Assembly (NCBI GenBank): GCA_009926065.1
Contig: RFPP01000018.1
Coordinates: 1 to 39,815, forward strand
Length of the DNA: 39,815 nucleotides
Source of the DNA: Flavobacteriaceae bacterium
GTDB taxonomy: Bacteria > Bacteroidota > Bacteroidia > Flavobacteriales > Flavobacteriaceae
Reading direction: 5' to 3'
Part shown: piece by piece, positions 26,586-35,326 of the stretch
Layout: every line of letters begins with the position of its first letter
How positions within the stretch are numbered: position 1 is the first letter of the stretch
The notes under the pieces: generated by a model
Databases searched by the model: none
Seen by the model: only the letters and a program-made list of their open reading frames with translations
Told to the model about the DNA's origin: nothing
Translations under genes and position numbers: made by a program

Positions 26586-26593
26586 TATATTTG
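26586..26593 (+). promoter_or_regulatory. -7 promoter box (TATATTTG) for the second helicase gene
   Basis: Exact TAnnTTTG match followed by C, ending 17 nt before the ATG at 26611. Confidence 0.65.
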
Positions 26594-26610
26594 CACCAAA
26601 TTTAGATGAT

Positions 26611-27963
26611 ATGGCTACTTTCGAGCAATTCAACCTTCCAAAATCGGTTCTAAAAGCAATTGATGATTTAGGATTCGTAACTCCAACACCAATTCAGGAA
26701 AAATCATTTTCTGTGATTATGTCGGGACGAGATATGATGGGAATTGCTCAAACGGGAACTGGAAAAACTTTTGCCTATTTACTTCCATTATTAAAGTTAT
26801 ATAAATTTACCGATACCGATACACCTAAAATTGTAATTCTGGTCCCTACCCGTGAATTGGTGGTTCAAGTAGTTGAAGAAGTTGAAAAGTTAACCAAATA
26901 CATGTCGGTTCGAACGATAGGCATTTTTGGAGGGGTTAACATTAACACCCAAAAGAAAGCAATATATGAAGGAATCGATATATTAGTTGGAACTCCTGGT
27001 CGTGTCATGGATTTGGCTTTGGATGGTGTAATTCGTTTTGATGATACTCAGAAATTAGTTATCGATGAATTTGATGAAATGCTAAACTTAGGTTTCAGAG
27101 TTCAGCTTACCTCCATTTTAGCAATGATGACAAGAAACAAACGTCAAAACATCCTTTTCTCAGCTACAATGACGGATGAAGTCGATGCAATTTTGAATGA
27201 TTTCTTTGATTTTCCTGAAGAAGTTACCCTTGCTCCATCAGGAACCCCGTTAGAAAACATCGAACAATTCTCATATAATGTTCCAAATTTTAATACTAAA
27301 GTTAATCTTCTGATTCATTTACTGGAAAATGATGAATCTATGGATAGGATATTAGTATTTGTAAACAATAAAAAGATTTCTGATCTACTTCATGAGCGTA
27401 TTGAAGAACATTTTGATGGGCAATTTGGAGTAATTCACTCCAATAAATCTCAAAATTATCGTTTAAGTACAATGGCTTCTTTTCAAGAAGGAGAATTGAG
27501 AGGTATAATTACAACGGATATCATGGCAAGAGGTTTGGATATTTCAAATATTTCTCACGTAATCAATTTTGAAGCTCCTGAAATGCCCGAATTGTACATG
27601 CACAGAATTGGTAGAACGGGACGTGCGGATGCTACTGGAACAGCAATTAGTTTTATAACTCCCCGAGAAGCTGACTTAATTACAGAAGTTGAAATATTAA
27701 TGAATCATGAAATTGAGGTTATTGAATTTCCTGAACAAGTAGAAATTTCAACCAAATTGATAGAACCCGAAAAAGAAAAGCAACAGATTAAGTTTCTGCT
27801 TAAAAAACCAAAATTAGATGGAAAAGGCGCTTTTCATGAGAAAGCTAAAAAAAATAAAAAAATAAATTTGGGAGGACCTTCTAAAACAAAAAAGAAAGTT
27901 TCCAGCTCAGTGAATCGAAATATGTTAAAAACAAGAAATAAGAAAAGAAAAGATAAAAAATAA
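26611..27963 (+). CDS. DEAD-box-family RNA helicase with DEFD motif II
   Basis: RNA helicase of 450 aa, similar in layout to RhlE-type enzymes. Q motif FNLPKSVLKAIDDLGFVTPTPIQ, motif I AQTGTGKT, Ia PTREL, Ib TPGR, SAT motif III, ARGLDI motif V and HRIGRTGR motif VI are all standard. Motif II reads DEFD at residues 152-155 rather than DEAD. The acidic catalytic residues are kept and only the third position changes. The tail (from ~375) is Lys-rich (LLKKPKLDGKGAFHEKAKKN) and probably RNA-binding. It differs from the helicase at 5083 by lacking the DbpA domain and the RGG tail. Confidence 0.93.
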   Translation: MATFEQFNLPKSVLKAIDDLGFVTPTPIQEKSFSVIMSGRDMMGIAQTGTGKTFAYLLPLLKLYKFTDTDTPKIVILVPTRELVVQVVEEVEKLTKYMSVRTIGIFGGVNINTQKKAIYEGIDILVGTPGRVMDLALDGVIRFDDTQKLVIDEFDEMLNLGFRVQLTSILAMMTRNKRQNILFSATMTDEVDAILNDFFDFPEEVTLAPSGTPLENIEQFSYNVPNFNTKVNLLIHLLENDESMDRILVFVNNKKISDLLHERIEEHFDGQFGVIHSNKSQNYRLSTMASFQEGELRGIITTDIMARGLDISNISHVINFEAPEMPELYMHRIGRTGRADATGTAISFITPREADLITEVEILMNHEIEVIEFPEQVEISTKLIEPEKEKQQIKFLLKKPKLDGKGAFHEKAKKNKKINLGGPSKTKKKVSSSVNRNMLKTRNKKRKDKK

Positions 27964-28030
27964 TTACTCCTCGGTATTAAACTTTAATTTAAAAAAAATT
28001 AAATATGATTTTAGCAATCGGAAAAAGTAG

Positions 28031-28038
28031 TATTTTTG
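28031..28038 (+). promoter_or_regulatory. -7 promoter box (TATTTTTG) for the 28055-32219 operon
   Basis: Exact TAnnTTTG match ending 16 nt before the ATG at 28055. The four genes that follow overlap or are separated by at most 15 nt, so they form one operon. Confidence 0.6.
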
Positions 28039-28054
28039 AAAAACAAAATTAAAA

Positions 28055-29983
28055 ATGCATTTTAAAAATCCAGAAATACTTTATTTTCTTTTGGTGTTGG
28101 TGATTCCAATTCTGGTGCATTTGTTTCAGTTAAGACGTTTTAAAAAAGAATATTTCACTAACGTTCGATTCCTAAAAGAACTTTCAATTCAAACCCGAAA
28201 AAGTTCTAAAATAAAAAAATGGTTGCTATTAACCTCTAGATTATTACTATTAACTTCTTTGATAATTGCTTTTGCTCAACCTTATTTTATTGCAAAAGAT
28301 TCTAAAAATATTTCTAATGATTTATATATTGTATTAGATAATTCTTATTCAATGCAAGCCAAAGGAAATAAAGGCGAGTTATTGAAAAGAACCGTTCAAG
28401 AATTGTTGGAGAATATCCCTGAAAATCAAAATTTTTCATTAATTACCAATGATAAAACATTTTGGAATACTAATATAAAAACAATACAAAAAGAGGTTAA
28501 AAATATCACATACAGCGCTCTACAATTTCAAATAGAAAGTGCTATGGCGAAAATTAAATCTAGAAAAAGTAAAACCAATAAGGATATAATTATTATTAGC
28601 GATGCTTTAGGTTTAAAACCAAATCAACTAAAGAGTATAAATAATAAATTCCAAAATTATTTCATTATTCCTGAAATCGAGGAAAAAAATAATATTGCTA
28701 TTGATAGTGTTTACCTGAATCAAACGCTGAATGACTTTTATGAAATTAGTGTGAATCTAAAAACTTACGGAAAACAAATAAATACAATACCTATTGGCTT
28801 GTATAATAATAATAAGCTTATTGCTAAAACAATAGTGAAATTTGAAAAAGAAAAAACTACTATTAATTTTACAATTCCAAGGAAAGATTTTAACGGTTTT
28901 GTTTCAATTAATGATGCTAGTTTAAAATTTGATAATATCTATTATTTTACCATTACCAAAACAGAAAAAATCAATGTAACTAGTATTGGAAAATCCGAAA
29001 AAAGCGAATTCTTAAATCGAATTTACAACAGTGAAGAATTCAATTACCTTAATTCTACAATTGACAAATTAGATTACAATACTATTGACAAACAAGACGC
29101 CATAATTCTGAATGAACTTGAAAATTTACCTCAAACATTAGTAACCAATTTAAAATCATTTGTAGAAAAGGGTGGTAATTTAGTATTTATTCCATCCGTA
29201 GAAAGCAAAATTCAAGAAACCAATCGATTTTTCGAAACAATCGGTCAAATTCAATATGGTAATACGCAAAATTCAACCAAATTAATTACAAAAATTGCTT
29301 TTGAGCATCCATTATTTGAATCTGTATTTGAAGATAAAATTACTAACTTTCAATATCCAAACACCAAACAAAGTTTTGAACTAAAAACCGTAAACCCACC
29401 TATTTTGAGTTATGAAAATCAAAGTTGTTTTCTAACATCCATTCAAAAACAGGGTTCAAATGTGTATGTATTTGCTGCTCCCATAAATAAAATAAATTCT
29501 AATTTTCAAAATTCACCATTAATTGTTCCTATTTTTTATAATATGGCACAAAAGTCGCAAAGCAATGGAGTTAATGCTATAACAATAGGTAAAACCCAAC
29601 CTTTTTTAGTTGAAACAAGTTTATCAATGGATGAAATTTTAGAGTTGAAAAATGAAAATGAGAAATTTATTCCAACCCAAATAAAATTAAATAAAAAAGT
29701 TAAATTAGAATTCAATGATTACCCTATCTTTGCAGGAAATTTTGGGATTTACAAAAAAGAAGAATTGGTTAGAAATATTAGTTTTAATTACGACCGTTCA
29801 GAAAGTAATATAAACCAGTCAAAAACTAATTTACTTTCTGATTATAAGGTTTTTAAATCATTAGATAGTGTATTTAATAATTTACTTTCTGACAGAAGTA
29901 ATAACGAAATTTGGAAAATATTTGTAATATTGACCCTATTATTTTTATTTTTAGAGGTATTAATTCAAAAAATAATCAAATGA
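28055..29983 (+). CDS. BatA/VWA-like membrane protein
   Basis: 642 aa. The N-terminus is the BatA-type double-span region: MHFKNPEILYFLLVLVIPIL, HLFQLRRFKKEYFTNVRFLKEL, then a second span KIKKWLLLTSRLLLLTSLI with FAQPYF. A VWA-like domain follows, with DNSYSMQAKGN as the MIDAS DxSxS site (about residues 93-103). The middle and C-terminal parts are predicted periplasmic with a Gly-Asp-type glutamine amidotransferase-like stretch around 340-400 (VEKGGNLVFIPS), and a final span at ~620-638 (IFVILTLLFLFLEVLI). Such proteins are common in Bacteroidota envelopes. Their role is unknown. Its stop overlaps the next gene by 4 nt. Confidence 0.85.
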   Translation: MHFKNPEILYFLLVLVIPILVHLFQLRRFKKEYFTNVRFLKELSIQTRKSSKIKKWLLLTSRLLLLTSLIIAFAQPYFIAKDSKNISNDLYIVLDNSYSMQAKGNKGELLKRTVQELLENIPENQNFSLITNDKTFWNTNIKTIQKEVKNITYSALQFQIESAMAKIKSRKSKTNKDIIIISDALGLKPNQLKSINNKFQNYFIIPEIEEKNNIAIDSVYLNQTLNDFYEISVNLKTYGKQINTIPIGLYNNNKLIAKTIVKFEKEKTTINFTIPRKDFNGFVSINDASLKFDNIYYFTITKTEKINVTSIGKSEKSEFLNRIYNSEEFNYLNSTIDKLDYNTIDKQDAIILNELENLPQTLVTNLKSFVEKGGNLVFIPSVESKIQETNRFFETIGQIQYGNTQNSTKLITKIAFEHPLFESVFEDKITNFQYPNTKQSFELKTVNPPILSYENQSCFLTSIQKQGSNVYVFAAPINKINSNFQNSPLIVPIFYNMAQKSQSNGVNAITIGKTQPFLVETSLSMDEILELKNENEKFIPTQIKLNKKVKLEFNDYPIFAGNFGIYKKEELVRNISFNYDRSESNINQSKTNLLSDYKVFKSLDSVFNNLLSDRSNNEIWKIFVILTLLFLFLEVLIQKIIK

Positions 29984-31233
29984 AGTTAATTATACGAGAA
30001 GCTAAAATAATTGACTCCAAAAGTCCATTTCATAATCAGAAAGTTGATGTGAAAATTAATTCGGGAATCATTGAAAAAATTGGAAGTAAAATTCCAAATG
30101 AAAATGGCTTTGAAGAAATAAAATTTGATAACTTACACCTTTCACAAGGATGGTTCGATAGCAGTGTTTCCTTTGGTGAGCCAGGATTTGAAGATCGTGA
30201 AACAATTTCAAATGGATTAAACGTGGCTGCAAAAAGTGGCTTTACAGCGGTAGCTTTACAACCCAACTCCTACCCGATTATTGACAATCAATCTCAAATT
30301 AATTTCGTAAAAAATAAAGCTCGAGGAGCTGCAACAGAATTATATCCTATCGGAGCTTTCACAAAACAAAGTGAAGGAAAAGATATGGCTGAATTATTCG
30401 ATATGAAAAATGCTGGCGCTGTAGCCTTTGGAGATTATAATAAGAATATTGATAATACAAATCTGCTAAAAATTGGTTTACAGTACGTTCAAAATTTTGA
30501 TAGTTTAATCATCGCTTTTTCACAAGAGGCAACCATTAAAGGGAATGGAGTGGTAAATGAGGGAATAGTTTCTACTAGATTAGGACTAAAAGGAATACCA
30601 AACTTAGCCGAAGAACTTCAAATATCCCGCAACCTATTTTTATTAGAATATACAGGCGGAAAAATGCACATACCAACTATTTCAACTGCAAAATCAGTTG
30701 AATTAATACGAAACGCTAAAGCAAAAGGATTAAATGTAACTTGCAGTGTAGCGGTTCATCATTTGGTATTAACCGATGATAAATTAGAAGGATTTGATAC
30801 AAGATATAAGGTATCACCCCCTTTAAGGACTAATGAAGATAGAAAAGCGTTAATCGCGGGAGTTAATGATAATACAATCGATATGATCACTTCCGATCAT
30901 AATCCGATTGACATTGAGCATAAAAAAATGGAATTTGATGGTGCTAAAAACGGCACTATCGGATTAGAATCTGCTTTTGGTGCACTTACAAACGAAATAG
31001 CCCTGGAGAAAATAATTGACAAATTAACCGCAGGTAAAAGTCACTTCGGAATTGAAAGTTCATCAATAAAAGAAGGTGAAAAAGCCAATATTACTCTTTT
31101 CAATCCAAATGAGAATTGGACTTTTGGAAAAGAAAATATCCTTTCCAAATCAAAAAATTCAGCCTTTTTAGGAATTCAAATGAAAGGAAAAGTATATGGA
31201 ATATACAATCAAGGAAAATTAGTTTTATCATAA
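29980..31233 (+). CDS. Dihydroorotase-like amidohydrolase lacking metal-ligand His residues
   Basis: 417 aa, type I dihydroorotase fold. Conserved frame: LSQGWFDSSVSFGEPGFEDRE at the first strand, KVSPPLRTNEDRKAL, TSDHNPID, and a C-terminal beta-sandwich ending in a urease-like KANITLFNPNENW. In active enzymes the first strand reads DxHxH; here it is DSSVS at residues 60-64, so both His are Ser. The later HxED position reads FSQEA, and the His of the DHAPH motif is missing (DHNPI). HH in AVHHLV and the catalytic-position Asp of SDH remain. It is therefore probably inactive as a dihydroorotase, like the PyrC' partner of Pseudomonas ATCase, but the partner is unknown. ATG 29980 overlaps the BatA-like stop. 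Confidence 0.88.
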   Translation: MKLIIREAKIIDSKSPFHNQKVDVKINSGIIEKIGSKIPNENGFEEIKFDNLHLSQGWFDSSVSFGEPGFEDRETISNGLNVAAKSGFTAVALQPNSYPIIDNQSQINFVKNKARGAATELYPIGAFTKQSEGKDMAELFDMKNAGAVAFGDYNKNIDNTNLLKIGLQYVQNFDSLIIAFSQEATIKGNGVVNEGIVSTRLGLKGIPNLAEELQISRNLFLLEYTGGKMHIPTISTAKSVELIRNAKAKGLNVTCSVAVHHLVLTDDKLEGFDTRYKVSPPLRTNEDRKALIAGVNDNTIDMITSDHNPIDIEHKKMEFDGAKNGTIGLESAFGALTNEIALEKIIDKLTAGKSHFGIESSSIKEGEKANITLFNPNENWTFGKENILSKSKNSAFLGIQMKGKVYGIYNQGKLVLS

Positions 31234-31248
31234 AATAGTTATATTATA

Positions 31249-31575
31249 ATGGAAAATTCTGTTGAAGAAGGAAAAACAATTGCAATTACAAGCTATATTT
31301 TAATTGTAGGAGTATTCATAGCAATGTCAATGAATAGTGAAAATAAAAATTCATTTGCTTCATTTCATATTCGTCAAGCATTGGGTATTTCATTGACATT
31401 CATTTCTTTAGGATTAATAATTAGTAATTTCAACAGCCTTTTTATTTCTGTTCCAATGTGGATTTCAGTTTCAATATTGTGGACTTATGGAATATTCAGC
31501 GCTATCAGTGGATCTGAAAAACCAATTCCTATTTTAGGTCATTATTTTCAAGATTGGTTTAAAACCATCTCATAA
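31249..31575 (+). CDS. Small membrane protein, DUF4870-like
   Basis: 108 aa with three hydrophobic spans (about residues 12-26, 47-62 and 70-87). SFASFHIRQALGISLTF in the middle resembles DUF4870/Tic20-like small membrane proteins, in which the motif F-H-x-R-Q-(A/S)-L recurs. Function unknown. It lies between the dihydroorotase-like gene (15 nt) and the esterase gene (2 nt) in one operon. Confidence 0.78.
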   Translation: MENSVEEGKTIAITSYILIVGVFIAMSMNSENKNSFASFHIRQALGISLTFISLGLIISNFNSLFISVPMWISVSILWTYGIFSAISGSEKPIPILGHYFQDWFKTIS

Positions 31576-31577
31576 AA

Positions 31578-32219
31578 ATGGAATTATCATTAGAATATCA
31601 AGTTCGGTCACCAAAAATAGTATTAGAAAAAAACCCATTACTACTTCTATTACATGGTTATGGTAGTAATGAAGCCGATTTATTTTCATTTGCTTCTGAA
31701 TTACCCGACGAATATTATGTGATTTCCGCTAGAGCACCCTATGACTTACAATATGGAAGTTATGCCTGGTATGCGATTAATTTTGATGCCGATCAAAATA
31801 AATTTTCTGATCACGACCAAGCAATATTATCCAGAGATTTAGTGGTTAGATTCATCGAGGAATTGAAAGTACAATTCCCAATTGATAGTTCAAATATTAC
31901 CTTAATTGGCTTCAGCCAAGGTTCGATCTTAAGTTTTTCTATTGCACTTTCTTATCCAAATATAGTTCAACGTGTTGGTGCATTAAGCGGCTATTTAAAT
32001 TTGGATTTAAATAGTGAAAATTACCAAAATAATGATTACAGTAATTTGAAAATATTCGCTTCTCATGGAACTTTAGATCAAGTAATCCCTGTAGAATGGG
32101 CTCGTAAAACATACCCTATTTTGAAAAAATTAGGGATCAATTCTACCTATAAAGAATACCCAATAGGTCATGGAGTTTCACCACAGAATTTTTTTGATTT
32201 AAAAGATTGGTTACAGTGA
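31578..32219 (+). CDS. Alpha/beta hydrolase, phospholipase/carboxylesterase family
   Basis: Cytoplasmic serine hydrolase, 213 aa, of the YpfH/acyl-protein-thioesterase type (PF02230). Oxyanion motif LLLHGYGSNE at residues 23-32, nucleophile elbow GFSQG at 111-115 (Ser 113), Asp in HGTLDQVIPVEWA, and the catalytic His in IGHGVSPQ. The triad is complete. The natural substrate is unknown; relatives cleave short acyl esters. Last gene of the operon that begins at 28055, and it converges on the gene at 32238. Confidence 0.92.
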   Translation: MELSLEYQVRSPKIVLEKNPLLLLLHGYGSNEADLFSFASELPDEYYVISARAPYDLQYGSYAWYAINFDADQNKFSDHDQAILSRDLVVRFIEELKVQFPIDSSNITLIGFSQGSILSFSIALSYPNIVQRVGALSGYLNLDLNSENYQNNDYSNLKIFASHGTLDQVIPVEWARKTYPILKKLGINSTYKEYPIGHGVSPQNFFDLKDWLQ

Positions 32220-32237
32220 AGATAATAACCCAAAAAA

Positions 32238-32738
32238 TTACTTTTTAGGAAACATCAAAGATTGACTGATTTCGAATATAAAAGTGTTATTTTCTTTTAC
32301 AAAATACTTCAATAAAACTTCCCCAAAGTTATCACCGTCACTGAAATCAGCAATAATCCATCGATGGTTGATCACTTTAATTTTATTAATGATAAAATTA
32401 TTGACTCCTAGCTTCTTTTGGCCAGTATAGGGATTCCCATTTGGATTGTCATTAAATTTTAATAACTCCTTATTTATTGAAGGAATTAAAGTTGCTAAAT
32501 CACTTTTTTGATCAGGATTTGAAGTGAAATAATATTGCGCTTTTTCATTATTTTCAAGCGAAAAATAATTTGCCTCCTGGAGTTTTGATTTAAACTCTTT
32601 CTCTTTTGAATTTAACTTATTGGTCAGTTTTTCAATTTGAGTACTCTGAAAATCTACCTGTTTTGAATAATAGGCATAAGTAAAAATAGTAAATAATAAT
32701 GTGAGGATGAAAAGGTAAAGTAAAAGAGAATGTTTCAT
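32238..32738 (-). CDS. Membrane-anchored protein of unknown function
   Basis: 166 aa. One N-terminal span (LLLYLFILTLLFTIFTYAYY, residues 5-24) is followed by a short coiled coil (about 30-55, QIEKLTNKLNSKEKEF). The remaining ~110 residues form a soluble, probably periplasmic domain with NKIKVINHRWIIADFSDGDNFGEVLLKYFV. I do not recognise the family. It starts 2 nt after the stop of the MBL hydrolase gene on the same strand, so the two are coexpressed. Confidence 0.75.
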   Translation of the reverse strand: MKHSLLLYLFILTLLFTIFTYAYYSKQVDFQSTQIEKLTNKLNSKEKEFKSKLQEANYFSLENNEKAQYYFTSNPDQKSDLATLIPSINKELLKFNDNPNGNPYTGQKKLGVNNFIINKIKVINHRWIIADFSDGDNFGEVLLKYFVKENNTFIFEISQSLMFPKK

Positions 32739-32740
32739 TT

Positions 32741-33505
32741 TTATATATATATTTCTAGATTGTCAAAAGCTAAATAAACAGAATTTGGAAGTTTGTTTTG
32801 AACTTCATCGTGAAAACCAAGATGGTAACTTATATGTGTTAAATAGGCTTTTTTTGGTTTGACCAATGCAATAAAATCCAAAGCTTCTTGCAAATTGAAA
32901 TGGGTATTATGATGTTCTTCACGCAAAGCATTTATTACCATAACGTCAAGATTTTTTAATTTATCAAGTTCATGACTATTAATAGTTTTAACATCAGTTA
33001 AATAAGCAAAAGATTCAATACGATAACCAAAAACTTGAAGGCTTCCATGCATTACATTAATAGGGATAATTTCTTTTCCTCCTAAAACAAATGATTGGTT
33101 ATTAACCACTTCAATAGCTTTAACCGTTGGAGCTCCAGGATACTTGTTTTCTGATTCAAAAACATAATCAAAGCGCCTCTTTAAATTATTTAATACTCGT
33201 TCATGAGCATAAACTGAAATCTCACCTTGTTTAAAATTGAATGGTCGAATATCATCTAAACCTGCAGTGTGATCGGCATGTTCATGGGTATATAAAATAG
33301 CATCTACTTGCGGGCATTTTGAAGTCAACATTTGCTGTCTAAAATCGGGGCCACAATCTATAATTAAAGAAAAATTGTCCCAAGAAACCCAAACCGAAAC
33401 TCTTAATCTCTTATCTTTTGGGTTATCGCTTAAGCAAACAGGGTGATTACTACCAATTACTGGAATTCCTTGTGAAGTGCCCGTGCCCAAAAAATAAACT
33501 TTCAC
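32741..33505 (-). CDS. MBL-fold metal-dependent hydrolase (PhnP-like)
   Basis: 254 aa metallo-beta-lactamase-fold hydrolase. Opening FLGTGTSQGIPVIG, then metal-binding HEHADH at residues 74-79 (motif HxHxDH), GLDDIRPFN, and the later His in VMHGSLQVFG and the terminal THISYHLGFHDE. Close in layout to PhnP, a phosphodiesterase for cyclic ribose phosphates, and to lipoyl-transfer-linked relatives. The exact substrate is unknown. First gene of a two-gene minus-strand unit. Divergent from the conserved unknown at 33598. Confidence 0.88.
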   Translation of the reverse strand: MKVYFLGTGTSQGIPVIGSNHPVCLSDNPKDKRLRVSVWVSWDNFSLIIDCGPDFRQQMLTSKCPQVDAILYTHEHADHTAGLDDIRPFNFKQGEISVYAHERVLNNLKRRFDYVFESENKYPGAPTVKAIEVVNNQSFVLGGKEIIPINVMHGSLQVFGYRIESFAYLTDVKTINSHELDKLKNLDVMVINALREEHHNTHFNLQEALDFIALVKPKKAYLTHISYHLGFHDEVQNKLPNSVYLAFDNLEIYI

Positions 33506-33560
33506 TATTTTTTTTTTACAAAAATAATATTAAAATTCTTTTATTGAGGTGCTATTTTAC

Positions 33561-33568
33561 TAACTTTG
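33561..33568 (+). promoter_or_regulatory. -7 promoter box (TAACTTTG) for the 485-aa conserved unknown
   Basis: Exact TAnnTTTG match ending 29 nt before the GTG start at 33598. It rules out any start further upstream in the same open frame (which extends to 33418, into the MBL gene). Confidence 0.6.
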
Positions 33569-33597
33569 TAAACAAGTTTATTGTAAATCATAAAAAA

Positions 33598-35055
33598 GTG
33601 ACTGAAATTAAATTAAAAGGTGACAAAGTCATCGAACAAATCCCTTCTATTAAAGACAAAGCACTTCGTATTAATTTAAACGAAAATATCTACGGAACAT
33701 TTGCGGAAATCGGTGCTGGTCAAGAAACAGTAAGACATTTTTTTAGAGCTGGTGGATCCTCTGGAACAATTGCAAAAGCAATGTCGGCCTACGATAAAGA
33801 TTTTAGCGATGCTATTTATGGTGATGAAGAAGACGGAAGGTATGTAACGGAAAGTCGTTTAAAAAAAATGCTATCCCACGAATACGCCTTAATTGAAAAC
33901 CGATTAAGTAGAGAGAAACATCCTAATAAAATGTTTTTTAGTTACGCGAATACGGTGGCTACCATTGACTTTGCCAAAAAATTCAAAGGTCACGGATGGG
34001 TTGGAATTCGATTTCAAATTGAACCTGACGAAGCAATAAATGAGATTATTATCCACATTCGATTTAAAGAAACAGATGCTCGTTTACAGCAAGAAACTTT
34101 AGGTATTTTAGGAGTTAACTTGATTTATGGCGCTTACTATAAATACAACGATCCTAAAAAACTACTTCGTTATTTATACGATCACTTAGATAAAGACCAA
34201 TTAGAAATTGATACTATCAATTTTTCTGGCCCTCGTTTTGCAAATGTTGACAACCGATTAATGAGTTTGCAACTCGTTAAAAACGGCATGACCGACGCGG
34301 TAATGTTTGAGCCAAGTGGAAATAATATTTTGCCAGCTGCAGTTTTATACAAAAAAAATATCTTGGCTTTACGTGGTAGTTTCAGACCAGTAACTAAGGT
34401 AAATATGGACATGTACGAGCATTCCTTGAAAATGTTCCTCAATGAAAATAAAGTTGATAAAGACAATACGCTAGTTGTTTTCGAGATTACGCTTTCTAAT
34501 TTGCGTTCGGACGGAGAAATAGACGAACGCGATTTCATGGATAGAGCTGAATTATTGTGTTCCTTAGGACAAACCGTAATGATATCCAACTTCCAAGAAT
34601 ACTATCGCGTGGTAGAATATTTCTCTAACTATACCAAAGCACGCATGGGATTAGCAATGGGAGTAAACAATTTGGTTGATATATTTGATGAAAAATACTA
34701 CCGCCATTTGAGTGGAGGAATTTTGGAAGCTTTTGGTAAATTATTCTACCGTGATTTAAAAGTTTTCTTATATCCGATGATTGCAGAAAACAAAGAAATT
34801 ATAAACTCTGAGAATTTAAAAGTACACCCTAGAATGAAAGAATTGTACAAATTCTTTAAATTCAATGGTAAAGTAATTGATATTGAAGATTACGACCCTC
34901 ATAATCTAGAAATTTTCTCTAGGGAAGTTCTTAAAATGATTAGCGAAGGACAAACTGGTTGGGAAACCATGCTACCACAAGGAATAAGCGAAATCATTAA
35001 GAAGCACCATCTTTTTGGTTACGACCCAAATAAAGTTTTGGAAATCAATAACTAA
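33598..35055 (+). CDS. Conserved 485-aa protein of unknown function, GTG start
   Basis: Start GTG at 33598 (MTEIKLKGDKV), fixed by the promoter at 33561. The protein is soluble, with no signal peptide or membrane span. Striking blocks: LRINLNENIYGTFAEIGAGQE (~28-48), HFFRAGGSSGTIAKAMSAYD, YGDEEDGRYVTE, INFSGPRFANVDNRLMSLQL and LRSDGEIDERDFMDRAELL. These read as highly conserved, so it is probably a housekeeping enzyme. I recall relatives labelled nicotinate-nucleotide adenylyltransferase or TonB receptor, but there is no HxGH motif of NadD and no barrel or plug, so I do not use those names. Single-gene unit with promoter and terminator. Confidence 0.85.
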   Translation: MTEIKLKGDKVIEQIPSIKDKALRINLNENIYGTFAEIGAGQETVRHFFRAGGSSGTIAKAMSAYDKDFSDAIYGDEEDGRYVTESRLKKMLSHEYALIENRLSREKHPNKMFFSYANTVATIDFAKKFKGHGWVGIRFQIEPDEAINEIIIHIRFKETDARLQQETLGILGVNLIYGAYYKYNDPKKLLRYLYDHLDKDQLEIDTINFSGPRFANVDNRLMSLQLVKNGMTDAVMFEPSGNNILPAAVLYKKNILALRGSFRPVTKVNMDMYEHSLKMFLNENKVDKDNTLVVFEITLSNLRSDGEIDERDFMDRAELLCSLGQTVMISNFQEYYRVVEYFSNYTKARMGLAMGVNNLVDIFDEKYYRHLSGGILEAFGKLFYRDLKVFLYPMIAENKEIINSENLKVHPRMKELYKFFKFNGKVIDIEDYDPHNLEIFSREVLKMISEGQTGWETMLPQGISEIIKKHHLFGYDPNKVLEINN

Positions 35056-35072
35056 TTAAAGTTATACTATAT

Positions 35073-35103
35073 AAAAGCCAGAAGATTTTCCTGGCTTTTT
35101 TTT
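35073..35103 (+). terminator. Rho-independent terminator
   Basis: AAAAGCCAG / CTGGCTTTT stem with a 9-nt AAGATTTTC loop and T run, 17 nt after the stop. Start of the long gene-poor stretch. Confidence 0.85.
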
Positions 35104-35326
35104 GTACTTGTCATGCTGAACTGGTTCTAGCATCTAATAGAACCTGAATAAAATGCTATAGATAAATCTTGGAGTTTTATTTAGCCACGAATTTCACGAA
35201 TTTTCACAAATTTCTTATTTCTAACAGCTGAAAGCAGATAGCTAGAAATAATAATTAAAATAAAACTACACAATTCCAATAATTCTTTATAAGTTTACCG
35301 TAATTATAAACCAAACAATAAATTAC
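35104..35326. repeat. Intergenic stretch with REP-like hairpin and CACGAATTT repeats
   Basis: The stretch 35104-35833 holds no confident gene. A hairpin ATGCT-GAAC / GTTC-AGCAT lies at 35113-35133 and resembles the dispersed GTCATGCTGAAC repeats common between flavobacterial genes. CACGAATTT occurs at 35186 and 35195, with CACAAATTT at 35205, after TTAGC; this too resembles known dispersed repeats. Copy number elsewhere in the genome was not tested. Confidence 0.5.

Noticed and set aside
33418..33597. N-terminal extension of the 485-aa unknown
   Set aside because: It runs antisense through the MBL gene start and across the TAACTTTG promoter; the extension is Cys/Phe-rich and looks random.
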